Source: JALXDT01 sp964634755 (GTDB lineage: Bacteria > Acidobacteriota > Aminicenantia > JAMOAD01). From it: a stretch of 14,477 nucleotides of DNA. A program made the position numbers and the translations under genes. This document shows, in pieces, positions 5,732-12,344 of the stretch; within the stretch, counting starts at the first letter, position 1; every line of letters begins with the position of its first letter. The stretch is from contig CAZWJH010000064.1 in the NCBI GenBank assembly GCA_964634755.1, positions 1 to 14,477 on the forward strand, written 5' to 3'. The notes below the pieces were generated by a model that saw only the letters and a program-made list of their open reading frames with translations, had not been told where the DNA came from and did not search any database.

Positions 5732-7879
5732 TTAATTTAACTTAAGATTAAGCGTAACTTTTTTATCTTCATCTTTTTTATCTTTATCCTTATCTTCTTC
5801 TTCCTCCACTATTATGTATGAACCTTCCGGAAGATTTTTAAGCTCCTCTTCCGTAAGTTCAACTTCAACTCCGAACTTCTCTATATCCTCTTTACTCCTT
5901 ACATTCGGATCAAAATCATGTTTACCCGGCAGGTACCCTGAAACAGGAGATATTGAGAAAGTAGGAGTAAATGAGAAATATGGAAGTCTGTACTTAGAGG
6001 TAATTCTCTTTGTGAGCTCCCTTACAACTTTCCAATCCTTTATATTTTCCCCAAAGAAAAGATGCACAACAGTTCCACCTGTGAATTTAATCTGCAAATC
6101 ATCCTGATGCTCCAAGATTTCAAAAGCATCATCATAAGCATCAACAGGAGGATGTACTGAGTTAGTATAATAAGGCTCACTCGTACCTGCTGTGATAATA
6201 TCAGGATATTTTTCCTTATCCAATTTCGCAAGTCTGTATGTTGTACTTTCTGCCGGAGTAGCTTCAAGGTTATACATATTACCTGTTGCCTCCTGTATAT
6301 CCTGAATCCTCTCTCTCATATAATCTAAAACTTTTAAAGAAAAGGATTTTGCCTCAGGATCAGTAATCGGTTTTCCCATAAAATTAAGCATTGCTTCATT
6401 CATACCCACAAGTCCGATGGTAGAAAAATGGAAATTCCAGTATTTACCATGAGTTTCCTTAATTTCTCTTAAATAAAATCTTGTATATGGATAAAGTCCT
6501 GCTTCGGTAAATCTTTCAACATTCTTTCTCTTTATTTCAAGTGCCTCAACTGCAAACTCCATCATTCTTTCAAGCATGTTGAAGAACTCACTTTCATTAT
6601 TTGCAAGATAACCGATTCTCGGAAGATTTATGGTAACAACTCCAATTGAACCTGTAAGAGGATTTGCTCCGAAAAGTCCACCTCCTCTTTTCCAGAGCTC
6701 TCTGTTATCAAGTCTTAGTCTGCAACACATTGATCTTGCATCCTCAGGATTCATGTCAGAATTCACAAAATTTGCAAAATATGGAATTCCGTATTTAGCA
6801 GTCATTTCCCACAGCGGTCTTAAGTTATCATTTTCCCACTCAAAATCCTTTGAGATATTATAAGTAGGAATAGGAAATGTAAAAATTCTGCCTTTGGCAT
6901 CTCCTTCCATCATAACCTCTGCAAATGCGGAATTTATCATATCCATCTCTTCCTGAAACTCTCCGTAAGTTTCGGGCATCTCCTTTCCCCCTATCACAAC
7001 AGCTTTGTCCTTCAAAGTTGAAGGAGGAACAAGATCCATTGTTATGTTTGTAAACGGAGTCTGAAATCCAGCTCTTGTGGGAACATTTACATTAAAGACA
7101 AATTCCTGCATCGCCTGCTTAACATCTTTATATGACAATCCATCATACCTTATAAACGGAGCCAAAAGTGTGTCAAAATTTGAAAAAGCCTGAGCTCCGG
7201 CTGCCTCTCCCTGAAGAGTGTAAAAAAAGTTAACTATTTGACCAAGAGCTGTTCTGAAGTGTTTAGCTGGTTTTGACTCTACCTTACCTCTTGCTCCGGT
7301 AAAACCCACTTTCAAAAGATCTTCAAGATCCCATCCCACACAATAAGGTCCGAGTATACCAAGATCGTGAATATGGAAATCTCCTTCCTGATGCACCATT
7401 CTTACCTCAAGGGGATAAAGCTTTCTCAACCAGTACTTGGCGACAAGGGTGGAAGAAATGTGAAGATTAAGTCCTTGAAGAGAGTAAGACATGTTGGAGT
7501 TTTCCTTAACTCTCCAATCCCGCATACTTAAATATTCATCAATTACTTTAATACCATCAAGAAAATTCTGCCTTATGTCCCTGAGCTCTGATCTTTTTTC
7601 CCTATAAAGAATGTAAGCTTTTGCAACGGAAGCCTCATTCTTTTCAATCAAGACACTCTCGACAATATCCTGAATTTCTTCAACATTGGGAACTATCCCA
7701 TAATTAAAGAATCTGTCCTCTAACCTTTTAACAACCTCCTTTGAAATATAAAGGACTACATTTTCATCCTTTTTCCCTACCGCCCTAAACGCCTTATAAA
7801 GTGCATTAAAAATTTTTGTTTCATCAAACGCTGCATAGCGACCATCTCTCTTTTGAATCATTCTTTCGTTAAAATCCAT
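5732..7879 (-). CDS. nrdD: Anaerobic (class III) ribonucleoside-triphosphate reductase, large part without glycyl-radical domain
   Basis: A 715-residue protein with an N-terminal ATP-cone (about residues 6-95, starting MIQKRDGRYAAFDETK) and the 10-stranded NrdD barrel. Conserved segments are HIHDLGILGPYCVGWDL with C180, RSMCCRLRLD with C385-C386 (one the probable thiyl radical site), GGGLFGANPLTGSIGVVTIN and NLEATPAEST (537-546). It reduces NTPs to dNTPs without oxygen. C180, C385 and C386 are the only cysteines. Where family members have a FSICPxHGY segment followed by CPxC, this one reads FSISPVSGYLPGKHDFDPNV (641-660) and then ends in a charged tail with EEEEDKDKDKKDEDKK. The zinc ribbon and RVxGY loop are absent; the loop is encoded by the next gene. 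I start at ATG 7879, five bases after AGGAGG, rather than an in-frame ATG at 7930 that overlaps the promoter. Confidence 0.93.
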   Translation of the reverse strand: MDFNERMIQKRDGRYAAFDETKIFNALYKAFRAVGKKDENVVLYISKEVVKRLEDRFFNYGIVPNVEEIQDIVESVLIEKNEASVAKAYILYREKRSELRDIRQNFLDGIKVIDEYLSMRDWRVKENSNMSYSLQGLNLHISSTLVAKYWLRKLYPLEVRMVHQEGDFHIHDLGILGPYCVGWDLEDLLKVGFTGARGKVESKPAKHFRTALGQIVNFFYTLQGEAAGAQAFSNFDTLLAPFIRYDGLSYKDVKQAMQEFVFNVNVPTRAGFQTPFTNITMDLVPPSTLKDKAVVIGGKEMPETYGEFQEEMDMINSAFAEVMMEGDAKGRIFTFPIPTYNISKDFEWENDNLRPLWEMTAKYGIPYFANFVNSDMNPEDARSMCCRLRLDNRELWKRGGGLFGANPLTGSIGVVTINLPRIGYLANNESEFFNMLERMMEFAVEALEIKRKNVERFTEAGLYPYTRFYLREIKETHGKYWNFHFSTIGLVGMNEAMLNFMGKPITDPEAKSFSLKVLDYMRERIQDIQEATGNMYNLEATPAESTTYRLAKLDKEKYPDIITAGTSEPYYTNSVHPPVDAYDDAFEILEHQDDLQIKFTGGTVVHLFFGENIKDWKVVRELTKRITSKYRLPYFSFTPTFSISPVSGYLPGKHDFDPNVRSKEDIEKFGVEVELTEEELKNLPEGSYIIVEEEEDKDKDKKDEDKKVTLNLKLN

Positions 7880-7901
7880 TTTTTCCTCCTTGTGATTTAA
7901 T

Positions 7902-7930
7902 AATATAAAAAAAAAACAGGAGAATGTCAA
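7902..7930 (-). promoter_or_regulatory. nrdD promoter, near-consensus
   Basis: On the minus strand, TTGACA (7925-7930) is a perfect -35. A 17-base spacer containing a run of T leads to TATATT (7902-7907) as -10. Transcription should start near 7895, giving a leader of about 15 bases with the ribosome binding site at 7885-7890. The upstream dyads begin four bases beyond the -35. Confidence 0.8.
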
Positions 7931-7938
7931 GGGAAAAA

Positions 7939-7954
7939 ATACAATATTTTGTAT
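7939..7954 (-). promoter_or_regulatory. NrdR-like box 1
   Basis: ATACAATATTTTGTAT agrees with the published NrdR box consensus (ACACWATATATWGTGT) at 13 of 16 positions by my count, including the C-W-A...T-W-G core. It is the centre of a perfect inverted repeat with 11-base arms (7934-7944 and 7949-7959). It sits directly upstream of the nrdD -35. NrdR is the ATP/dATP-sensing repressor of ribonucleotide reductase genes. Confidence 0.68.
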
Positions 7955-7968
7955 TTTTTTTTAAGATC

Positions 7969-7984
7969 ATACTACATATAGTAT
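7969..7984 (-). promoter_or_regulatory. NrdR-like box 2
   Basis: ATACTACATATAGTAT also agrees with the NrdR consensus at 13 of 16 positions and is the core of a dyad with perfect 8-base arms (7967-7974 and 7979-7986). Its start is exactly 30 bases from that of box 1, about three helical turns. That in-phase tandem arrangement is characteristic of NrdR sites. Confidence 0.66.
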
Positions 7985-8088
7985 GAAAGCAATAACATCA
8001 AGACTTTTCAAAAATTATCCTTTCAGGAGTATAAAAGAGGGGAGAAAAACAACTTTAATCTCCTAAAATTTCCTTATAAAAGGCGGGA

Positions 8089-8108
8089 GCCCCCTGTTTC
8101 CAGGGGGC
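8089..8108 (-). terminator. GC-rich hairpin with GAAA tetraloop after the fmdB-like gene
   Basis: Read on the minus strand, GCCCCCTG and CAGGGGGC pair perfectly around a GAAA (GNRA) loop. A run of four T follows seven bases later (8078-8081). It stands out in AT-rich DNA and probably ends the fmdB-like transcript before the nrdD control region. The T-run is not adjacent to the stem, so a classical intrinsic terminator is not certain. Between 7985 and 8150 I see no supported gene. Confidence 0.5.
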
Positions 8109-8150
8109 CGTTTGAAGTGGGCTATTTATTTGATCAAGGGGGGTAAGGGG

Positions 8151-8438
8151 TCAAGTGTTAGCCGAAGAAACAGCCCTTGTTTCTCCGGATTTTGTTTTAT
8201 TTTTTTCTTTTTTAAGTTCTTTTTTATCCTCTTTTTTCTCAGGTGCCTCTTTATAGATTTTCTTTGAATAATCCGTTACATACCATCCAGAACCCTTAAA
8301 TTTGAATGCAGGCGCACTTATTTTTTTATAAACTTTACCTCCACATTTGGGGCAAACTGCTATCGGAAGATCACTAAACTTCTGAATCTCCTCAAACTCA
8401 TACCCACATTCACTGCATTTATATTCATATATCGGCAT
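8151..8438 (-). CDS. FmdB-family zinc ribbon protein
   Basis: A 95-residue protein whose N-terminal 55 residues are the FmdB/CxxC-CxxC zinc ribbon: MPIYEYKCSECGYEFEE, with a CxxC at residues 8-11, and VCPKCGGKVYKK with a second CxxC, followed by FKGSGWYVTDY, a segment conserved in the family. The last 35 residues are a low-complexity lysine/glutamate tail. FmdB was named as a putative regulator of a formamidase operon, but most members have no known function; a role in regulation or protein assembly is only possible. The start is ATG 8438 with GAGG at 8446-8449. It is the last gene of a minus-strand group, 69 bases after comEC, and has its own strong promoter in that space. Confidence 0.85.
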   Translation of the reverse strand: MPIYEYKCSECGYEFEEIQKFSDLPIAVCPKCGGKVYKKISAPAFKFKGSGWYVTDYSKKIYKEAPEKKEDKKELKKEKNKTKSGETRAVSSANT

Positions 8439-8456
8439 CTTTAAACCTCGTGTTTT

Positions 8457-8485
8457 AATATACCAGAATTAAAATCAAATGTCAA
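8457..8485 (-). promoter_or_regulatory. Promoter of the fmdB-like gene
   Basis: On the minus strand, TTGACA (8480-8485), a 17-base spacer ending in TGG and TATATT (8457-8462) form a near-consensus promoter with extended -10. It has the same -35, spacing and -10 as the nrdD promoter. It begins just after the comEC stop codon, so the fmdB-like gene can be transcribed independently of the rpsT-comEC unit. Confidence 0.75.
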
Positions 8486-8507
8486 TAGGTTTTTAAGATT
8501 TTTAAGT

Positions 8508-10841
8508 TTATCTTCTGGATATAATTGTTCTAAGTTTATCTTTTAACAATAGAAGCTTTATTGCTCCATCTTTATCTGTTCTCAAAACAATTACCCCCAT
8601 TCCTTTCAACTTTTCCAAAGTGAATTTTGAAGGGAAATTATATCTGTTTCCCCTTCCCACCGAAATAACAGCAATTCGAGGAGAAACTGCTTTTAAAAAT
8701 TTAATGGTGGAAGATGTCCTGCTTCCATGGTGAGCAATTTTTAAGACATAAGAATTTAAGTTTTTCTCCCGCTCAACAATTTCTTTCTCAGCTTCCTTTT
8801 CTATATCCCCTGTATAAAGTATCTTATAATTTTTTAATTTAAGCTTCAAAACCATTGAATCATTATTAGTTATTCTTTTGATTATTTCTTTTTTAGGATG
8901 AATCACCCTAAAGTCAGCCTCTCCTATCCTAATTTTATCCCCATAGTTCAATTTCACAATCTTCACACCTTCCTCTTTTGCCATATCAATGAGTTCATTA
9001 AGATTTTTCCCTTCAACAGTATTATAATAGTACAACTTCTTTACCTTAAAATTTTTAATAACCCTCAAACAACCATAATAGTGATCAGGGTGAAAATGGG
9101 AGATAAATATCGCATCAATCGTTCTAACTCTACTTTTAAACAAAAAAGAAGAAACAATATATTCTCCTATGAAATTATCTTTCTTATAGCTCCCTCCACA
9201 ATCAACTAATACCTTATAATTTAATGGTATCTCCACATAAGAGGCATCCCCCTCTTCAACATCAAGAAAATAAACAACCGGTTTTCTAATACTTTTCTCA
9301 GGATAAAAATTTAAAGAAAAAAAGGAGAGAAACCATAACAAAGCTATTATTCCCCTCTTCTTCTTCACAAAAAACAGAAGAAAGAATAGAATTATATATA
9401 AGAAAACTAACCAAAAAGGAGGTGTCAGACTTCTCAATGAAAGAGGTTTTCCTATTGTTTCACTTAAATAATTTAGAACCAATATGAGATAATATGAAAT
9501 CTCAATCAAAAAGCCTCCGGCAGAAGGAATAATCCCAAATATTAAAAGTGAGCTTATTGAAAAAAAGAGGGTAGCAGGAATTATAATCATTGATAAAAAG
9601 TTTAAAATTACGGACCCAAAAGAAACATAATTGAAAAAATACAGGTTTAGAGGAAAAGAGACTAAAAATGCAAGAAGAATGATGTAAAAAGACTGCTCCA
9701 CCTTGGTTGAAACATCAAAAACTCCCTTCATTTTTCTGAGAGTAAGAATTAGTGAAATGGTAATAAAGTAAGTAAGGATAAATCCAATATTAACAGCCGA
9801 AAGAGGAGAAAAAACAAGATAAATAACACCCGAAATAGATACAATGTGAAGAAGATCTGTATCCCTCCATAAAAGTTTTCCTATAAAAAAAAGTAAAATC
9901 ATAAAAGAAGCTCTTATAACCGGTGGGTTATTCCCAATAAAAAGCATAAAAAGAAAAATCAGAATTATTTGAATTTTATAAATATTCCTTTTGGAAATAC
10001 CGACAAAATGGAAAAGATAAAATAAAAGAAAACTTATTATCCCAATGTGAGCTCCTGAGATTGCAAGAAGATGATAAATACCTGCCTCTTTCCACAAAAA
10101 TTTTAAATCCTCAGGAATAGATTTTCTCTCTCCTATGGTAATAGCCTTAATTATTGAAAGATTTTTACTTTCATCCACTTTAACACCTGAAACAAATTTT
10201 GAAAACATTAATTTGTATTTGGAAAGATAATAAAAAACAGGATTATTAACTCTCTCTTTTTCTATTAATCCATCGCTTTTTACATATATACTCCCAATAA
10301 TCTTTTTTGAAAAATTATAATAATTTAGAAAATTTTTATGAAAGTTTGAATAATCAGAGAGAGGATACAGTTTCCCATATAACCTTACCCTCTCTCCTCT
10401 GTAAAAATGGGGAAATTTTTTGGTATTCACATAAACATTTAAAATATAACCTTTTATTTCGGGATATCTTTTATCTGAATTTTTTAACTCAAATCTGACC
10501 CTGTTATATTTATACTTTTCCGGATCCGAAACAATCGTACCCTCTATCTCTCTGTACTTACCAAGTCTAAGGATTCTTTCATAGCCACTTTTAGCCCTTT
10601 CATACGATTGTTTTTCACTTTTCACATAAAAATAAAACCCTATGCCAATAAAAATAACCAAAAGTATAAAAAAGCCTGCATTCTTTTTGGATTTGAAAAG
10701 AAAAGCATAAAAGATTAAAGGGATAGAAAAAGTTAAAATCACATAAAAAGATTTTATTTCAAATAAAATTGAAACAAGAACAATTATATAGATGAACACA
10801 AAAAACAAAAAGCCCCAATAGGTATACTTTCTCCCCTCCAC
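8508..10841 (-). CDS. comEC: ComEC/Rec2-family DNA uptake channel with metallo-beta-lactamase domain
   Basis: A 777-residue membrane protein with the full three-part ComEC plan. N-terminal membrane helices and a soluble OB-like DUF4131 region come first (about residues 10-190). The Competence channel domain follows (about 225-495; GERKSIPEDLKFLWKEAGI and LLAISGAHIG). Last is a metallo-beta-lactamase-like domain (about 520-770), with FLDVEEGDA, the metal motif HFHPDH at 582-587, LYTGDIEKEAE and LKIAHHGSRTS. The family carries single-stranded DNA across the inner membrane during natural transformation, and the C-terminal domain is a likely nuclease. The usual DVGQGDS segment reads DVEEGDA here. 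The start is GTG 10841, 13 bases after the rpsT stop and without a clear ribosome binding site, so translation may be coupled to rpsT. The neighbourhood recalls the comEC-holA-rpsT cluster of Firmicutes, without holA. Pilus genes are not in the window, so competence is unproven. Confidence 0.9.
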   Translation of the reverse strand: MEGRKYTYWGFLFFVFIYIIVLVSILFEIKSFYVILTFSIPLIFYAFLFKSKKNAGFFILLVIFIGIGFYFYVKSEKQSYERAKSGYERILRLGKYREIEGTIVSDPEKYKYNRVRFELKNSDKRYPEIKGYILNVYVNTKKFPHFYRGERVRLYGKLYPLSDYSNFHKNFLNYYNFSKKIIGSIYVKSDGLIEKERVNNPVFYYLSKYKLMFSKFVSGVKVDESKNLSIIKAITIGERKSIPEDLKFLWKEAGIYHLLAISGAHIGIISFLLFYLFHFVGISKRNIYKIQIILIFLFMLFIGNNPPVIRASFMILLFFIGKLLWRDTDLLHIVSISGVIYLVFSPLSAVNIGFILTYFITISLILTLRKMKGVFDVSTKVEQSFYIILLAFLVSFPLNLYFFNYVSFGSVILNFLSMIIIPATLFFSISSLLIFGIIPSAGGFLIEISYYLILVLNYLSETIGKPLSLRSLTPPFWLVFLYIILFFLLFFVKKKRGIIALLWFLSFFSLNFYPEKSIRKPVVYFLDVEEGDASYVEIPLNYKVLVDCGGSYKKDNFIGEYIVSSFLFKSRVRTIDAIFISHFHPDHYYGCLRVIKNFKVKKLYYYNTVEGKNLNELIDMAKEEGVKIVKLNYGDKIRIGEADFRVIHPKKEIIKRITNNDSMVLKLKLKNYKILYTGDIEKEAEKEIVEREKNLNSYVLKIAHHGSRTSSTIKFLKAVSPRIAVISVGRGNRYNFPSKFTLEKLKGMGVIVLRTDKDGAIKLLLLKDKLRTIISRR

Positions 10842-10854
10842 TAACCGAGATTAA

Positions 10855-11136
10855 TTATTTTTTAGTCTCTGAAATAGCTCTGTTAACCTGAATACTTAGT
10901 CTTGATTTATATCTGTTTCCTGTATTTTCCTTAATAACACCTTTTTTCACTGTTCTATCTATTATAGCAACAGTTTTTCTCAGCATATCTTTTAGCTCTT
11001 CCTCAGCAACTCTCTCTTCTATTTTCTTTCTTAATTTTTTTATATAGGTTCTCATCATTGAGATATTTCTCTTATTATACATTCTTCTTCTCTGAGATTG
11101 TCTTAAAGCTTTTTCCGCATTCTTATAATTAGCCAT
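10855..11136 (-). CDS. rpsT: 30S ribosomal protein S20
   Basis: A 93-residue, lysine/arginine-rich helical protein with the S20 pattern: MANYKNAEKALRQSQRRRMYNKR at the start, then MMRTYIKKLRKKI, the KTVAIIDRTVKKGVIKENTG segment and ends near R.SRLSIQVN. S20 binds 16S rRNA early in small-subunit assembly. The length is normal. Start ATG 11136 has AGGAGG at 11145-11150, eight bases upstream, and a near-consensus promoter lies just beyond. comEC follows after 13 bases in the same transcript. Confidence 0.96.
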   Translation of the reverse strand: MANYKNAEKALRQSQRRRMYNKRNISMMRTYIKKLRKKIEERVAEEELKDMLRKTVAIIDRTVKKGVIKENTGNRYKSRLSIQVNRAISETKK

Positions 11137-11163
11137 TTCAAATTCCTCCTTTGAAAGTCGGAT

Positions 11164-11191
11164 ATTATACCATAATTTTTTCTTATTTCAA
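11164..11191 (-). promoter_or_regulatory. rpsT promoter
   Basis: On the minus strand, TTGAAA (11186-11191), a 16-base spacer and TGG-TATAAT, an extended -10 with perfect hexamer (11164-11169). Transcription should start near 11157, leaving a leader of about 20 bases. It drives rpsT and probably comEC. Confidence 0.78.
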
Positions 11192-11220
11192 ATTAAAAAA
11201 GCGCCAGCTTAAAGAAATAC

Positions 11221-11249
11221 TTGTTAAACTCTTTTATCTATAATATAAT
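11221..11249 (+). promoter_or_regulatory. Promoter of the butyrate kinase operon
   Basis: TTGTTA (11221-11226), a 17-base spacer and a perfect TATAAT (11244-11249) precede the gene. Transcription should begin near 11256, just before AGGAGG at 11260-11265, so the leader is very short. It is divergent from the rpsT promoter; the bases between (about 11192-11220) show no convincing operator. Confidence 0.68.
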
Positions 11250-11270
11250 TTATCCCTTTAGGAGGTGGCT

Positions 11271-12344
11271 ATGGCAATATTTTACAATCTCATCATAAAC
11301 CCTGGTTCAACTTCTACAAAAACAGCTATCTTTGAAAATGAAAAGCTTTTATTCAAAGAAACTTTAAGACATAACGATGAAGAAATTTCCAGATTTGATT
11401 CAATTGCATCACAAAAGAATTTCAGAAAAAATGTTATTCTCAATTTCATAAAAGAGAAAAACTTTGATATAAAAAAGCTATCTTCTGTTGTCGGAAGAGG
11501 GGGGCTTTTGAAGCCTTTAAAAAGCGGTACATACAGAGTAAATGAAAAAATGCTTAAAGATCTGGAAGAGGCAAAAAGGGGAGAACATGCCTCAAACTTG
11601 GGAGCATTAATCGCTTATGAAATAACCGCAGAATTAAATATCCCCGCTTTTATAGTAGATCCGGTATCCGTTGATGAGTATGGAAAGTTAGCATATTATT
11701 CAGGACTTAAAGGTCTTGAAAGAGAATCCCTATCTCACGCTCTAAATACAAAGGCTGTTGCAAAAAGATATGCAAAGGAAATTGGTAAAAATTATAATAA
11801 ACTCAACTTAATAGTTGCCCATCTTGGAAGCGGAATTTCTGTGTCAGCCCATACTGAGGGACAGATGATAGATGTAACAAATTCAATGGAAGAGGGAGCC
11901 TTTTCTCCTGAAAGGTCAGGTTCGGTTCCCTGCGTAAAATTAGCAAAACTATGTTTCAGCGGAAAGTACACCTTAAAAGATGTGATAAACATGCTTTTCA
12001 GACAAGGGGGAGTTTACTCGTATCTCGGGACAAAAGATTTTTCAAAAGTAATGGAAATGGTAAACAGTGGAGACGAGAAGGCAAAAGAGGTAGTTGAAGC
12101 TATGGCATATCAAATAGCAAAAGAAATAGGAGCTATGTCAACTGTACTAAAAGGAAAAGTGGATGCAATAATATTCACAGGGGGAATGGCACATAATGAA
12201 TATTTTGTTAATCTTATAAAAAACAGAATTTCACATCTAACCAATGAAATAAAAATTTATGCCGGAGAGGATGAACTTCAGGCTTTGAATGAAGGAGCTT
12301 TAAGAGTTTTAAATGGAGAAGAGGAGGTTATGAATTATGAATAA
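11271..12344 (+). CDS. buk: Butyrate kinase (or branched-chain fatty acid kinase)
   Basis: A 357-residue member of the acetokinase (ASKHA) superfamily, of typical butyrate kinase length. Visible motifs are the phosphate loop NPGSTSTKTAIF (10-21), VGRGGLLKPLKSGTY, DPVSVDEY, the HLGSGISVSAH segment, the family-specific MEEGAFSPERSGSVP and IIFTGGMAHNEYF. The enzyme interconverts butyryl phosphate plus ADP with butyrate plus ATP, giving ATP from fermentation; some homologues prefer isobutyrate or other branched acids. The partner phosphotransbutyrylase is not in the window. I choose ATG 11271, five bases after AGGAGG, over an in-frame GTG at 11265 that lies inside that site. It overlaps the next gene by eight bases, so the two are translationally coupled. 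Confidence 0.92.
   Translation: MAIFYNLIINPGSTSTKTAIFENEKLLFKETLRHNDEEISRFDSIASQKNFRKNVILNFIKEKNFDIKKLSSVVGRGGLLKPLKSGTYRVNEKMLKDLEEAKRGEHASNLGALIAYEITAELNIPAFIVDPVSVDEYGKLAYYSGLKGLERESLSHALNTKAVAKRYAKEIGKNYNKLNLIVAHLGSGISVSAHTEGQMIDVTNSMEEGAFSPERSGSVPCVKLAKLCFSGKYTLKDVINMLFRQGGVYSYLGTKDFSKVMEMVNSGDEKAKEVVEAMAYQIAKEIGAMSTVLKGKVDAIIFTGGMAHNEYFVNLIKNRISHLTNEIKIYAGEDELQALNEGALRVLNGEEEVMNYE

Noticed and set aside
6040..6267. Open frame on the minus strand inside nrdD, and similar frames opposite comEC, buk and the synthetase gene
   Set aside because: They overlap strongly supported genes in other frames, lack ribosome binding sites and give low-complexity proteins.
7880..7930. N-terminal extension of NrdD from ATG 7930
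   Set aside because: It would cover the near-consensus promoter and the AGGAGG of the downstream ATG, and the residues do not resemble the ATP-cone start.
7934..7959. The long AT dyad upstream of nrdD as an FNR, Rex or PerR site
   Set aside because: It lacks TTGAT-N4-ATCAA, TTGTGAA-type and TTATAAT-type half sites; the NrdR consensus fits better and there are two copies in phase.
7983..8066. A 27-codon open frame on the plus strand (starts MKAITSRLFKNYPF) between nrdD and the fmdB-like gene
   Set aside because: No ribosome binding site, its ATG lies inside NrdR-like box 2, and the peptide has no recognisable features.
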